A model generated the notes under the pieces. That model was not told where the DNA came from, searched no databases, and was given only the letters and a program-made list of their open reading frames with translations. Shown piece by piece: positions 35,076 to 46,739 of a DNA stretch of 64,000 nucleotides. Every line of letters begins with the position of its first letter. The first letter of the stretch is position 1. The DNA is taken from NCBI GenBank assembly GCA_963556195.1, contig OY744525.1, forward strand, positions 60,983,317 to 61,047,316, given 5' to 3'. The DNA is from Sepiola atlantica (lineage: Eukaryota; Mollusca; Cephalopoda; Sepiida; Sepiolidae). Position numbers and translations under genes: made by a program.

Positions 35076-35619
35076 GGTACTTATATCGATCTTGACCCAG
35101 TTTTCGCGAATTTCTTGTCAGAAGCGTTCGGCTATCCTACGCAAACGCCCGAGAGATGATGAGCCGATTTGTACCAGACGACAATTTTGATACGGTGCTG
35201 CGTCCTATGATAATGTTTTGCTTGTTTTTTTGTGATTAGGTTTAGGGTTAGGGTTAGGGTTAAAAATATTTATTTGATAACAGTAATTTCGCTCTGTTTT
35301 GCTTGTTTTATTTGTTTTGTTGTTTAATAATATTTCTTGCAAGTATAACTAAAAATTATAGGACGCAGCAACGTATCAAAATAACAATAAATATTTATTT
35401 GATAACAGTAACTTCGCTATGTTTTGCTTGTTTTGTTTTTTTGTTGTTTCTTTTAGAAAATTTCTTGAAAATATAACTTAAAATCATAGGACGCAGCACC
35501 GTATCAAAATTGTCGTCTGGTACAAATCGGCTCGTCATCTCTCGGGCTTTTGCGTAGGATAGCCGAACGCTTCCAACAAGAAACTCGCGAAAACTGGGTC
35601 AAAAATCGATATAAGTACC
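35076..35619. mobile_element. Long-TIR MITE with internal telomeric repeats, 8-bp TSD
   Basis: The termini GGTACTTATATCGAT and ATCGATATAAGTACC bound about 135-140-bp inverted repeats (35076-35213 and about 35485-35619) that differ at only a few positions. An exact 8-bp direct duplication, TTCTTACG, flanks the element (35068-35075 and 35620-35627). The interior has a TTAGGG run at 35237-35263 and a ~45 bp direct duplication (TATTTATTTGATAACAGTAA at about 35269 and 35387). There is no transposase. It belongs with the element at 19029 by end sequence, TSD length and telomeric content. Confidence 0.9.
35237..35263. repeat. Interstitial telomeric repeat (TTAGGG)n
   Basis: Four TTAGGG units inside the MITE at 35076-35619. 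Confidence 0.95.
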
Positions 35620-35627
35620 TTCTTACG

Positions 35628-36245
35628 TTATATTTTTTAATTTTTAGATTTACTCAACCTCACAGTTCACTTAAAAGCCAGTAAAAAATGTTCGCTATGG
35701 GAAAAAAATAAATCCAAAAATATTAAAATAATTACATAAGCTTTTCTTTATTTCTTTTTAATTTGGGATCTTTGATACAAAAAATCTGGTTCCTTCAATT
35801 TAGTAGATACATCGAACTTGCATGTCACTCCATTAAGAGAGTCGCTGCGTGTGTTCGTCGATCTTTCTTATACCAGATGTTATTGTTTACTAACATTCTT
35901 TACATCTTTGAGACAGTTATCCTTATTCTTGTTGTTGTTGTCGCTATGCTCAATGTTTTGGTGGCTGTACTTTTTAATTTCCGCCTTTGATAGAAAATTG
36001 GAAAAAAGGATTTTTTTAATTGTTTTTTTTTTACATGACGGCAAATGTCATGCTTACTCGTCTGTTGTCTTCTTCAATTTGGTCAATAGAAATCACTACA
36101 CGTCTGTCTTCAACATTTATTAATCTTTTTGATTTTTAAACTAATAAATACTATTAGGAAAATCGAAAATAAAAAAGGTACAATCAGGCAGCGGAATGTT
36201 TGCAAAAATGAAAGAATGCTGCCTCAATACACCAATAAATGTATA
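35628..36245. other. AT-rich sequence, nothing firm
   Basis: Two overlapping hydrophobic open frames (35763-36123) come from T-rich DNA and show no motif. No gene is called. Confidence 0.4.
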
Positions 36246-36248
36246 TAT

Positions 36249-37481
36249 ACGAGGGGCGTTCAATAAGTAGTGCCCCTGACTCACTTCCAGTTGTCTGATC
36301 TAGATAAAATTTTGGGTGTGTAATGATTTATATCTGTATAGGTTATGTTGCAAAATACAGCTCTGAACTAATTGTGGTTTCTGATTTACAGGTGTTTGAA
36401 CTGAGTCAGGTGTGAAATGTAGCCAGTTGAGTGTCGTGCAGTGATCCGGTTTTTGCATTTGAAAGAACGCACACCAAAGGAGTCTTTTGATGAAATGAAA
36501 GAAACTTATGGTGATGATGCCCCATCATATGACCTTGTAAAACGCTGGCATTGTGAATTCAAACATGGCCGGAAGTCTGTGGAAACAGCTCCCAGACCTG
36601 GTCGTCCCTCTTCTGCCATTGATGAGGCATCTGTCCATCAAGTTGAGACTGCCATTTTGGAAGATCGACGCATTATTATTCGCCAAATAGCCCAAGAGGT
36701 CAAGATTAGTACAGGGTCTGTGGAAACTATCATTCATGACCATTTGCATATGCATAAGGTGTCTGCCAGATGGATTCCCAGGTTGCTCACACCTTTCCAG
36801 AAGCAAGAACGCGTCGAGTGCTCGAGGATAAATTTGGAGATGTGCTAAGAAGATGAGTCAAAGTTTTTCAAAAGACTGATTACACAGGATGAAACTTGGG
36901 TCCATCACTATGATCCAGAGACCAAAGCCCAGTCAATGCAGTGGAAGCACTTGGACTCACCACCTCCAAAGAAGGCAGGGGTGCAGCCCTCCGCTGGCAC
37001 ACAGTCTTCTGGGACCAGGACGGAGTAGTGATGACAGATTTCCGGGCAAAGGATACCACAATTACAGGAGCCTATTACACTTCACTTTTGATGAAATTAA
37101 GGGATGCTATCAAAATCGGGGCAAGATCAGCAAAGGTATCCTCCTCCTGCAGGACAACGCTCCAGTCCACAACATCCCCACCCCCTTACTCTCCTGACCT
37201 TGCACCCTCTGACTTTCATCTCTTTCCAGCCATGAAGTTGTTTTTGAAAGGAAAGCGTTTCCCAGATGATGCAGCCTTGATTTCTGAAGTTACGACATGG
37301 TTGGAGGACCAACTTGGGGTTTTCTACAAAAACGGTGTCCAGAGCTGCATCAAACGATGGGAGAAATGCATAACTCTGGGTGGTTCCTATGTATAGAAAG
37401 ACTAATAACTGTGCCAAGTTTCATTAAACTACTGATATGGGAAAAGGGTCAGAGGATTTACTTATTGTATGCCCTCGTATA
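36249..37481 (+). mobile_element. Mariner element, full length but dead
   Basis: The left end CGAGGGGCGTTCAATAAGTA and the right end (inverted: CGAGGGCATACAATAAGTA) form matching terminal repeats flanked by TA, as expected for Tc1/mariner. The transposase pseudogene lies between them on the plus strand. Confidence 0.9.
36417..37396 (+). pseudogene. Mariner transposase pseudogene
   Basis: The reading frame shows a mariner N-terminal helix-turn-helix half (VIRFLHLKERTPKESF, SYDLVKRWHCEFKHGR, RPGRPSSA), then the catalytic half with TQDETWVHHYDPE, LLLQDNAPVH and SPDLAPSDFHLFP, which supply the three aspartates of a DD34D enzyme. The copy is inactive. The ATG at 36417 is followed directly by TAG. 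A TAA interrupts at 36846-36848. Frame shifts occur after about 36995, before 37130 and after about 37170. The gap between the second and third aspartate (37153 and 37211) is only about 19 codons instead of the usual 34, so a deletion has removed part of the core. It once cut and pasted the element at TA sites in the nucleus. Confidence 0.93.
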
Positions 37482-37514
37482 TATATATGTATATATATAT
37501 ATAATATTTGTTAT

Positions 37515-37705
37515 TGTTTATTATCTATGTATGTATACGTTTCATCCTTTTTTTAATAATCAGGACTCATCAGCATAAAGATATAACTATTCACTACCGG
37601 TCATGCGATTCGAAACCCCGGATTACGAGTATTTTGCAACTCAAATCCGACGCCTTAACCACACAGCCAATTTTAAATAGCGAATAAACTGTGATAATTT
37701 TAACA
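37515..37705 (-). repeat. tRNA-SINE with hammerhead-like tail (family HS1), copy 1
   Basis: Minus strand, in order: a weak A-box region (GGCTGTGTGGTTAAGGCGTC), a B-box (GGTTTCGAATCGCATGACC), then the tail CTGATGAGTCCT...AGGATGAAACGTATAC (37571-37531). The tail has the full hammerhead core (CUGAUGA, a GUCCU/AGGAU stem, GAAA). Stem I pairs UAUG with CAUA. The other copies use UACA/UGUA or CACA/UGUG at these positions, i.e. compensatory changes. It sits just 3' of the mariner. Confidence 0.75.
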
Positions 37706-37819
37706 CCTTATCGGCGGCTATAACGTCTAGAGCGTTCTACTTCTTTTTAATGGAAGGAACGATGCATTTAAAGCTAGTGACGTCATGCTGTGTTAATACT
37801 ACACTTACAGTGCTCTACT

Positions 37820-39058
37820 TTTTCGAGGAGCGACAAATGATATAAGTAATAATAAAAGCGATAACATTATTATAAACAATACTGTTATTTGTGAAAAATT
37901 AGGATTAAAATTAGAAGAAAAATACAAAAAACTTCCATCTATGTATTGGATACCTAAAATGCATAAAACACCAGTTGGCGCCCGTTTCATTGTTGCCTCA
38001 AAAATGTGCATCACTAAACCTTTAAGTAAGGCTGTGTCTAAAATCTTTAAATTAATTATAAACCAAATAAATAATTTCCATAAAAAAAGTAAATTCTATA
38101 GTAATATAAACCTATTTTGGGTGGTAAATAATTCCGATCTAGTAAAAGAAAAATTAGATCGTATTAATTCTCGTAAACAGGCTAAATCAATCTCGACATA
38201 CGATTTTAGTACATTATATACAAAAATACCCCATAAAGAACTTATTAAAGAATTAGGTAATACTGTAGATTTAGCTTTTGCAGGAGGAAAAGGTAAATAC
38301 ATAGACTTTGCAAAATCTAAAGCCTTTTGGTGTAAAAATAAAAATGGTAAGACGAGTGTATCCAAAACTGGTCTGATAATGCTTATAATTTACCTTATAA
38401 AAGAGAGTTACTTTCAAATAGGGAATAAATTATTGCTCCAAACAATAGGTATTCCAATGGGTTTGGATCCGTCTCCATTTTGGGCAGATCTATATTTACA
38501 TAGACTGGAATATATATATATATGTCATCATTAATAAAAAATGATATAGCTAGAGCATATAGTTATCATGGATGTAGGCGATATATTGACGACCTTGTTT
38601 GCATTAATGATAGCGAAGAGTTTGCAAATACTAAACATTTAATATATCCTAAAGAGTTAAAATTAAACTGTGAACATAAGGGAACACAAGCTACTTTTCT
38701 TGATTTGGATATAAAAATTGAAGATAAAATATTTATCTATAAACTGTTTGATAAAAGAAATTCATTCCCTTTTCGTATCGTGCAGATGCCATATAAAAAT
38801 AGTACTAGCCCTGTGTATATATTTTACGGGAGTATTATGTCTGAATTTCTGAGAATTGCTCGTGTTACCTTAAAATTAGTAGATTTCATGCCCCCAATTT
38901 CTGATCTAATAATAAGAATGATTAACCAAGGTGGCGGTCAAAATAAAATATTTGGACAATTAAATAAGGCAATTACTCGCCATCCTGATGCTTTTAAATC
39001 TTATAAAAATAAACTGATAGAACAAATCATAGTATATATAAATAGAAATAATGTATAA
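37820..39058 (+). pseudogene. Penelope-type reverse transcriptase, frameshifted fragment
   Basis: An open frame from about 37820 to 38534 gives LPSMYWIPKMHKTPVGARF, TYDFSTLYTKIPHKEL and IGIPMGLDPSPFWADLYL. A second frame, 38522-39058, continues with RRYIDDLVCIND, the catalytic YxDD box, then TQATFLDLDIKIEDK. The motif order (xPKxHK, DFSTLYTxIPH, GxPMG, YIDD, FLDLDI) fits Penelope-like element reverse transcriptases. The two frames join inside a TATATATATATATG run at 38509-38524: a 2-bp change in this tract breaks the protein. No GIY-YIG domain follows; the next 350 bp is A/G-rich. The copy is 5'-truncated. It is clearly a different lineage from the element at 55.6-59.7 kb. Confidence 0.85.
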
Positions 39059-39059
39059 T

Positions 39060-39442
39060 ATGTATAAACGTATATATAACAGATCTGCTAATTATAATAA
39101 GAAAAACAATAAAAATACAGCAGAAAGAAAGAAAGAAATGTTAAAAAAGAAGAAGAAGAAGAAAACCGACAGTTATGAACGCCGATTTTAAACACCGGGA
39201 GTTGGCAAAGAAGAAGAAGAAAAAGAAAGAAAAAGAGAACAAATTAACGGTTAACTTATAGACGCAGATTTGAAACAATGAGAAAAGAAAAAAGTCGACA
39301 GTTGTGAACGCAGATTAGAAAAACTAAAGTGAACGAGGAAGATTAATATTTATTTGAGGTTGACAACAACGGGGAGATGGACAACAAAGTAGGACGAGGG
39401 AGAAAAGGAGGAACTAAAGGTATATATATGTATGTGTGTATG

Positions 39443-39480
<38 letters not shown>

Positions 39481-40053
39481 CATATTTATTTATTTATCTT
39501 TTATTTTTTGATGTGTTGATGTTTTTTATATTTATAATATAAAACTAAAAATAATACATTAATCACTTAAATAATAGTGTCATGGATTCATCCAAACACT
39601 TTAAAATGCAGCAACATTTTTGTAAGTAACGGATAAATTTTATTAGACAGACGAACAGCACAGGTAAAGAATTTTTTTTTTTTGTGTCTTAAATAACTAA
39701 TATAAGTTAGCAAAACATTTATATGGAACAAAACGTAGATTTAGTATAAGGAACGTTTATGTTTTTGTCTTTTAAGGGAAGTGGGGTCTGATCAACTCTG
39801 CTGGGAAGCCATGAAATTAAATACTGTCTTGTTTTTAAATTCCCGAAACAGTTTTTCATGGTAAACAACTGATGATCCCTTAAAATAGTGTTAGAAACTA
39901 ACTAATATAATAACTGTAAAAAATAAATTGACTTACATGAGTGATTTTCCACTGGAAGACTTGAGACTATAAGTTTTTTTTTATTTATTTATTTATTTTT
40001 TTTTTTATATATATATATTTTTTTTATATAGTTTTAATGGTTGAGAAATTTCC

Positions 40054-40117
<64 letters not shown>

Positions 40118-40641
40118 GTATAGGTATTAGACATCAATTAATAAATATTCCCCAAATTTTACTTTCTCTGGAGTAATTTGAAGAATTTTAGAGGGCATAA
40201 TATAGGCATACCCTCTTATTTGAAAATTTAAATACTAAAATTTGCATTAAATTTGGTCCATATTCATTAAGCAATATTCCCTGAATTAAAATTACTTAAG
40301 ATCCATTAAGCTTCAAATCTTATACATTTTCTAAAATCAAAATCATGTAATGGATTTTAATCAAAATTGAAATACGGTTTAGCAGTATTATATTTATTTT
40401 TCCTTCCTTAAGCCATGGCTTTTGAAAGAATGGATTCTTATCATAAGAAAAATAAATATCCTTTAATTGAATATACCTTGTTTTGAATAACTGAAGACGT
40501 AATACTTTTGACATTTTCACAACGTTTATTTCTCTTCTTTTATTTTTCTATATAATTGCTTTATTTCGTATATCGAGCATTAATTCTTTAATGATAGGTC
40601 AAATTTAAAGATATAAACTATACCTTTATGATTATATATTT

Positions 40642-40703
<62 letters not shown>

Positions 40704-41540
40704 GCATGTCAATTGTATCCTAAAAATGTTTATTCTAATTTTTTATAAAAAAACATATGTTTTTATGAATATTGAATTAATCTGAGGCTTTTATGTAAAC
40801 TTGAGATTTTCAACTTTGTCAAACGCTCATTTTTGTCTTAATGTACAAGTCGTTCCGCATGAAAGCTTTCGCCCGAATGGCAAGGCGAACCGTTACTTTT
40901 TCTTAATATCAACGTACGCACGTTCATCTTGTAATTGCTGTTAAGTACAAGTAGTTTCTTTAATCAAGAAGCTCTCATTTCAAAACGAAATCTTTCTCAG
41001 TCTGTGAAACAACTTAAACATTAAAAACACTCACTTCAGAGTTTAAACCTAGTTTGTGTGTGTTAGTATTAAAAAATTCAGTTTCTTTTCATTTTTGTTT
41101 GCATGTATGCACGAAGGGGATTTTGTGTCTATTAAAATGCATTTGATATCTAATGTATGTTCGGTTTTGTTGAAATTTTTCTCTATTACGAAGTAAGGGG
41201 CGTTTTTAGTTATTAAATCTAAGTCTAAAAACTAATTCTTATATAGAGACATTTACACCGTTAAGTCCACACAACATCGGACGTCACTTCTAGAAGACGA
41301 GGAAGGATTATTACGAAAAAAAATAAGGTTAATACCTTTTATTTGTCTAAAGCTCTGTCAAGGCTTGCTATATCAAGCGAAATATTAGATAAAAAAATCA
41401 AGATGAAAAAAAAAATGTTTTTACTTTTTGTTTTGATTTTAATAAAAATATCTGCATTTAACACATGGTTTTTTAAGGCATTTTGCCTCTTTCTTTAAGT
41501 TTAAAATTCTAAAGATGCTTAAAAAAATGAACTTTCCCAA
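39060..41540. other. AT-rich and simple-sequence DNA
   Basis: Contains an AAG-rich stretch with a duplicated CGACAGTTxTGAACGC motif (39165 and 39295), and TA arrays at about 39440-39475, 40061-40112 and 40643-40700. No gene is supported. Confidence 0.5.
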
Positions 41541-41575
<35 letters not shown>

Positions 41576-41579
41576 TTCA

Positions 41580-41855
41580 GTAATCAATATTTAATTATTA
41601 TGCACATACGTATACGTTTTATCTTTGCGGAATCTTCAGTGTGGAAATAACCGTTCAAACTAATCGCACGATTCGAATCGCAGAATATGAGTCACCTTTA
41701 ACTCAATTCTGAATGCTCTAAGCAATGAGGTCAATTCCCACCGTTACACGATGTGTAGAGAAATAAACCCTATTTATGTCAAATCAGGTGGACAAACATA
41801 GCCAGCCGTCTTTACAGTGTTCAACAAATCACGTAGAAAGGAACTTGCATTTTTA
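41580..41855 (-). repeat. tRNA-SINE with hammerhead-like tail (family HS1), copy 2
   Basis: Minus strand: a leader (ACGTGATTTGTTGAACACTG, AGACGGCTGGCTATG, AAATAGGGTTTATTTCTC), an A-box-like GACCTCATTGCTTAGAGCAT, a B-box-like GCGATTCGAATCGTGCG, and the tail CACACTGAAGATTCCGCAAA...AAAACGTATACGTATGTG (41645-41602). Stem I here is CACA/UGUG, a compensatory variant. The A and B boxes lie over 100 bp from the conserved 5' end, unusual for a simple tRNA-headed SINE. Confidence 0.75.
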
Positions 41856-41924
41856 GCTTAGATTAGACGGTTTATATTATTTCTCATTAAAGGGCCCGGC
41901 TGAAATGCAGCTATAAATAATTAA

Positions 41925-42010
41925 TATTCCATTATTATCTACATACGTATATGTTTCATCCTTGCGGAATCTTCAATGTTAAGACAACTGTTCAAACCGG
42001 TCTCAAACAT
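41925..42010 (-). repeat. HS1 SINE 3' fragment, copy 3
   Basis: Only the 3' module remains: ACCGGTTTGAACAGTTG, then TTGAAGATTCCGCAAGGAT, GAAACATATACG and TGTAGATAA. The first core base is changed (UUGAAGA). Confidence 0.7.
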
Positions 42011-42032
42011 ATATATATATATATATATATAT

Positions 42033-42168
42033 ATAGTCATCCACATGAAGACTGTTTCGCTGTATCACAGCTCTTGAGTGCGGCTAGGCCAGTTAGTGCC
42101 TCAAGCCAGGATTGAAACTCAACCGTCGAGCTGACAGTCGACGCCGCTACCCCTGCGTTATCATACGA
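42033..42168 (-). repeat. tRNA-SINE with hammerhead-like tail (family HS2), copy 1
   Basis: Minus strand: GTAGCGGCGTCGACTGTCAG, GGTTGAGTTTCAATCCTGGC (B-box-like), then CTCAAGA, GCTGTGATACAGC (5-bp stem) and GAAACAGTC. It ends in a TA array at 42008-42035. Confidence 0.65.
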
Positions 42169-42308
42169 TACTGACTGAATGTAAGTGATATCTCAATGTA
42201 AACATTGTCAAGTGCCGGAGCTCAAATTAGTTTTTACTCAATGAGCTATGCCTTAAAGCTAATGGCAGTTGGCGATATCCTTACAAATAAGCTCTACCTA
42301 GAAAAGGG

Positions 42309-42428
42309 AGCTTTATATAGTTATCCACATACAGACTGTTTCGCTGTATCACAGCTCTTCAGTGCTGTTAGACCAGGTAGTGCCCTAAGCCGGGATTGAA
42401 ACTCAACCGTCAAGCTGACAGTCAGCGC

Positions 42429-42432
<4 letters not shown>
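42309..42432 (-). repeat. tRNA-SINE with hammerhead-like tail (family HS2), copy 2
   Basis: Minus strand: GGGCGCTGACTGTCAGC, GTTTCAATCCCGGC, then GCACTGAAGA, GCTGTGATACAGC, GAAACAGTCTGTATGTGG. The core is canonical (CUGAAGA fits CUGANGA). It lies about 140 bp from copy 1 in the same orientation and is again bounded by TA arrays (42432-42472). Confidence 0.7.
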
Positions 42433-42474
<42 letters not shown>

Positions 42475-42475
<1 letters not shown>

Positions 42476-44600
42476 TATTATTTTCAAGTTGACCTATGTA
42501 GTTATAGAATAAAGTTAGTAAAATAAATCTCTCCTAAATAAATATTTAATCATTTTTTTATGGAAATCGCTCCAGACAAGGCATGAAGCCACTTGATGTA
42601 AGGAGCTAACAAGAACTAAAGATGATTTCCTTAAATAAACCTATTTTTATTCTTTAATAAGAATTTTCTGTTTTTTATCTGCAGATGGCACTTTTACATT
42701 CTAATTCCATGTAGTTTATATATATTTTTTATATCTGTCTTGGCTTGCAGATGGATCAAATTACTCTGGTACGATGGAAGAGAAAGTCTCCACCGTACAT
42801 TACGAGAGAGGAGTAGTAATAGCATACAAGAAAGCTACAAATTTTCAGTTGGTTAATTTCCTCTGTACATTAGTTTTTTAAATTTTTTATTTGTTTATTT
42901 TTTCATTGGGGTTACTTTTTCACCTGCCTTCTATTTCGTACTGTCTCTATAGAGTACATTTATGTTATTCTATTTATTTTGGTATCTAACGCATACATCA
43001 GGACAGTTCAATCGAATAAAGAAAACTATGTGGGATTGACCCTTTATGTGCCATAGCACAATATTTATAAGCGTGGTGATCGAAACTCGTTAGATTGCTG
43101 TACCTTATGTGTTAGCCTGCTTTCGTTGCTACGCCCTCCTGCTGGTGTTCTTGTTGTTGTTCCTGCTTAATTGCTTTGTTAGTCCACATAAGACACCACA
43201 AAGAAAAAAACACATACAACTTTGAGTTGTAAAAATCGGTTTCCTTCCCCTTATGCAAACACACACACACAAACAAGATTCTATTGTTACTCGAATCTCT
43301 GAACACTAGTTTATGTTTGCAAGTGGCGGTGGACTGCTCTGTAATGTAAACATCTTAACGTAAACATCTTTTGTTTGTCTTTTTCTTCCGCTCTGTTTTT
43401 TATAGGGTTCACTGTCTTCACTCTCTGTCTGTCTATCTATTAAACTATATCGCTTACATCATGATTTATGCCATCCACATTTTTCTTCATTCTTATTCAG
43501 AGATTTTTTGCAAATACTATTTGTTTATCAAATCTCTAATAAACTATTCGATCTACTTTAAAAAGCGCATTTTCTTTAACAAACGCTAATTATTATTTTA
43601 TCGATTTTACCTGACTCATGTCATTAACAATGTCTTAACACAAAATTGCATTTTAAAAATTCTCAGACAAATGTTTCAATAATTCTTCGACTTTTTTATT
43701 TTCTCATCATGTTACAATTATACAAGGTACAAACATAAAGTCATTGAGTGTACGAGCAAATAATTAATGTAGATAAAAGACCAAGAAACAACAGAAGTGC
43801 AAGCATAAAAATAAAGAAATATAAAAACTTATATGTATTAACACATCACTCAATTAGTCCTGAACCTAACATACAGATGGCGCCATTAAAGATAATATTA
43901 TTATAGATATTTTGTTTTCTTATTTTAATTTTTTAGATTACTTAGATAAAATAGTAGTTTAAAAAATATTTTTGATCCTTGCAGTAATTATATCTATTTT
44001 CTACTCCCCTTCGGTTAGATCAATGTATATATTGTTTATTGTGGTTTTTAATGTAACTTTTTAAATAATTGTTTGTCAAGCACTTATTGAATGATGGACA
44101 TTTTTGTTTTTACTATTATTTACACTTATTTTATCATTGGTAGATTTTTATGAATGTTGATTTTTTTTTACAAATAAGACAAACTTAGTGTTTACTTTTT
44201 TATATGCAATTTTTTATCATTTTTCTATATAAGTTAGTTTTGTGCTTTTATTTTCTTAGCGTCTTTAGTGAATGAGAGAGTTTGAGATATGTTATATAGA
44301 AAATACACAGAAATAAGAAGTAAAAAAGGAATGTGTTAACAAAAGAATATTATATATATATATATCAAAAGAGGTGGCTTACAAAGGTGGAAAACAAAAT
44401 AATACTTGTTCTGAGGATAAATGTGTTTGCAAAACAAAAGGGATTCAGGGAGCGTCTGTAAAGCAATAAAGGTTAGTGTGAATACAAAATACGTCAGGAT
44501 GAGTTTTAAGTAGCGCTATAATAGCTAAAGCTAGTAGTCGTAGCCTCACTATAAGTATAAGCACGGTAGACGGTAGTCATACGAGGAAAAACTCAACGCT
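42475..44600. other. AT-rich intergenic sequence, nothing recognised
   Basis: Open frames are short and lack motifs. One small TA array at 44350. No RNA gene seen. Confidence 0.45.
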
Positions 44601-45020
44601 TCTTTTAACATTAAACGAATCTTTATTGGGCATCCTATACCGTTGGAGTATAGCTTAGAAAAATGTAGGACTGGTGTCCGGTGGAAGGAAACAAAGTTCT
44701 TTTACTGCCCAGGGAGCGGAGCTCAGAAATCCAGTGGATGAGGGGGCAAGAGAGAGGTGAAGAAGAGTTCCTTCTAGGTTGACAGCCAGGGTCTCTCTGA
44801 CGATCCGTTCCACCGTTCAACAGGGGTGCAAATAGTCCGCAAGGGACTAGCTGGAAACAATACACCCTGTGAGCCCAACAGGGGTACAACTAGTCCGCAA
44901 GGGACTAGCTGGAAACAATACGCCCTGTGAGCCCAACAGGGGTGCAAATAATCCGCAAGGGACTAGGTGAAATCAATACGCCCTGTGAGCCGATTGGTTA
45001 GTTTAAAACCAACTTGCCCA
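44601..45020 (+). repeat. Unclassified segment with three 58-bp tandem units
   Basis: Three units between about 44818 and 44995 carry GTCCGCAAGGGACTAG(C), GGAAACAATACxCCCTGTGAG and CCAACAGGGGT, with a period of 58 bp. Each unit includes a small GTCC...GGAC palindrome. The flanks contain an AGGGACTxxxx-rich region. The minus-strand 84-codon frame has no motif. Confidence 0.75.
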
Positions 45021-45770
45021 CAGTGGACACATAAGAAATAGGTCCTATTTCAGACTGCTACAGCGCTACAAAAGATGGGTAAACACGTATTTGAATGTTC
45101 ATGGTGTGAACTCTGCAAAAAGGGACTCAAATATAAACAAGACAATAGAAGGAAAGAGGATTGAAAGTTTAGTCGACAATTAAATGCTATGAAATATTCA
45201 CAGGACAAAGCACCCGTAACTAAAATCTTCCATACTCAACTGAAGATAAATTACATTTTTATATACGCCCGAGAGTCTCGTAAGTGGATCCGAAATAATA
45301 ACTTGATAATTTCACATAGACGCTTCTTCTGATGGGCTCAAAATACACATCTGCGCTTATTAATCCGACCGGAAGTTCTGTGCCGATGCACATGCGCACA
45401 AGCAATTTTAGGCATTTTTATTTTGTACTTGAAAGGGTAAACTTTCACCGCTACACGTCATTTTAAAATAAATAAGATAAATAAGATTAATAGATAAATT
45501 GTAATTTTACTGTTATAGCTGTTAACTTTAACCCAATGGTTAAATGTTTATTTACATCTTTAAGACAGTTATCCCCATTGTAGTTGTTATATCTACAATG
45601 TTTAAGCCATGATCAGGATAACAGTTGGAAAAAATATATAAATTACTTGCAGGATTATCCAGCGTCACAATTTCTATAAATCATGTAGATTATATATAAA
45701 ATTAAAAGTAAACAACGTAATTTGAAATATCTAAGTTAATTTTAAAACAAACTCAGAGTAAAAAGAATGA
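45021..45770. other. Intergenic sequence, nothing recognised
   Basis: No supported feature. Confidence 0.4.
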
Positions 45771-45862
45771 TGCTTCAGGTGAGATTCGAACTGACAACCT
45801 CTGTCTCTAAGTGTGGTGCACTAACTGATTGACACACGGCGACAAGTACTAAATCTCGACAC
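45770..45862 (-). repeat. tRNA-like sequence (SINE head or tRNA pseudogene)
   Basis: Minus strand: CGCCGTGTGTCAATCAGTTA then GTGCACCAC (A-box/D-arm-like), about 20 bp, and GTCAGTTCGAATCTCACC (B-box/T-arm-like). The layout fits a tRNA-derived Pol III promoter. Acceptor-stem ends do not pair convincingly, so I do not call a functional tRNA. Confidence 0.55.
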
Positions 45863-45864
45863 AC

Positions 45865-46735
45865 TTAAAAACAGAAACCAAACCTGTTGGACTTTTTATC
45901 GTTCTTTCTTTCTCATCCCCTCTCACTATAGAATCGAAGGTAGGTCAGCGAAGGAGATTAATAGCCAATGAAATGGTATATATGGAAAAACGTTATCTTA
46001 TTTAATTTTTTCTGCTGTTATGGGTGGCAGGCATATTAGATGTGACTGTGAGAGTAAGTACTCCTCTCCCTCCCTCCATTCATGGCTAATAAAAAATAAA
46101 ACATCGATCAGGATTAAATATTAAAGTCGATGAAATCGATTATAAATAAAATTTTATTTTTAAGAACACAGACCAATATTTGATATATAAATATGACAAA
46201 ACAAGATTGTTTTATCTATTTTTTTGTTAAAATTCCGGTGAAAGAAATTGGGGAAAAATCTGACATAATTAAATATAAATAACAATGACGCCTGATCTCA
46301 GAAATATTGTTAAATATTTGGGATGACGGTTCTAAAAAAGTATAAATACGTTTTTTCATACACGCGACTTATTATTCGTGTAGTTATTTTCAGCAGATCT
46401 TTTGTGTGTCAACCATAGAGTTTTTTGTTTACATATTCTCTTTTGAGGATGTCAGAAATTTGTGGGTCAGTGCGTGATGGAGATGTGCGCGTTGCATGCT
46501 ATTGCTGGTGTCATTGTTCCAGGCAAAGCTGCAAGCATCGCCAGTTGCTATAACCCTCGCCTCCTGATAACTTGTCGATTTCTTTCTTTTTATTAAATCA
46601 GACTCTATTTGTTTTCAATATATATCTGTTCTATAAGCTTTGTCCATGTCACACTCGAGCGAATACATGATTTATTAGTGTTGGAAGTGAATTCACTCTT
46701 CCTCCTCTATCTCTCACAGACACATACTATCTCTG
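45865..46735. other. Intergenic sequence, nothing recognised
   Basis: Includes ACATCGATCAGGATTAAATATTAAA near 46100, a string shared with 33945-33970. No gene is supported. Confidence 0.4.
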
Positions 46736-46739
46736 TCTG

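Noticed and set aside
35763..36123. Small membrane protein frames
   Set aside because: Hydrophobicity comes from T-rich DNA; two overlapping phases look equally 'hydrophobic' and no motif is seen.
45770..45862. Functional tRNA gene
   Set aside because: A and B boxes are visible but the acceptor ends do not pair convincingly; SINE head or pseudogene is more likely.
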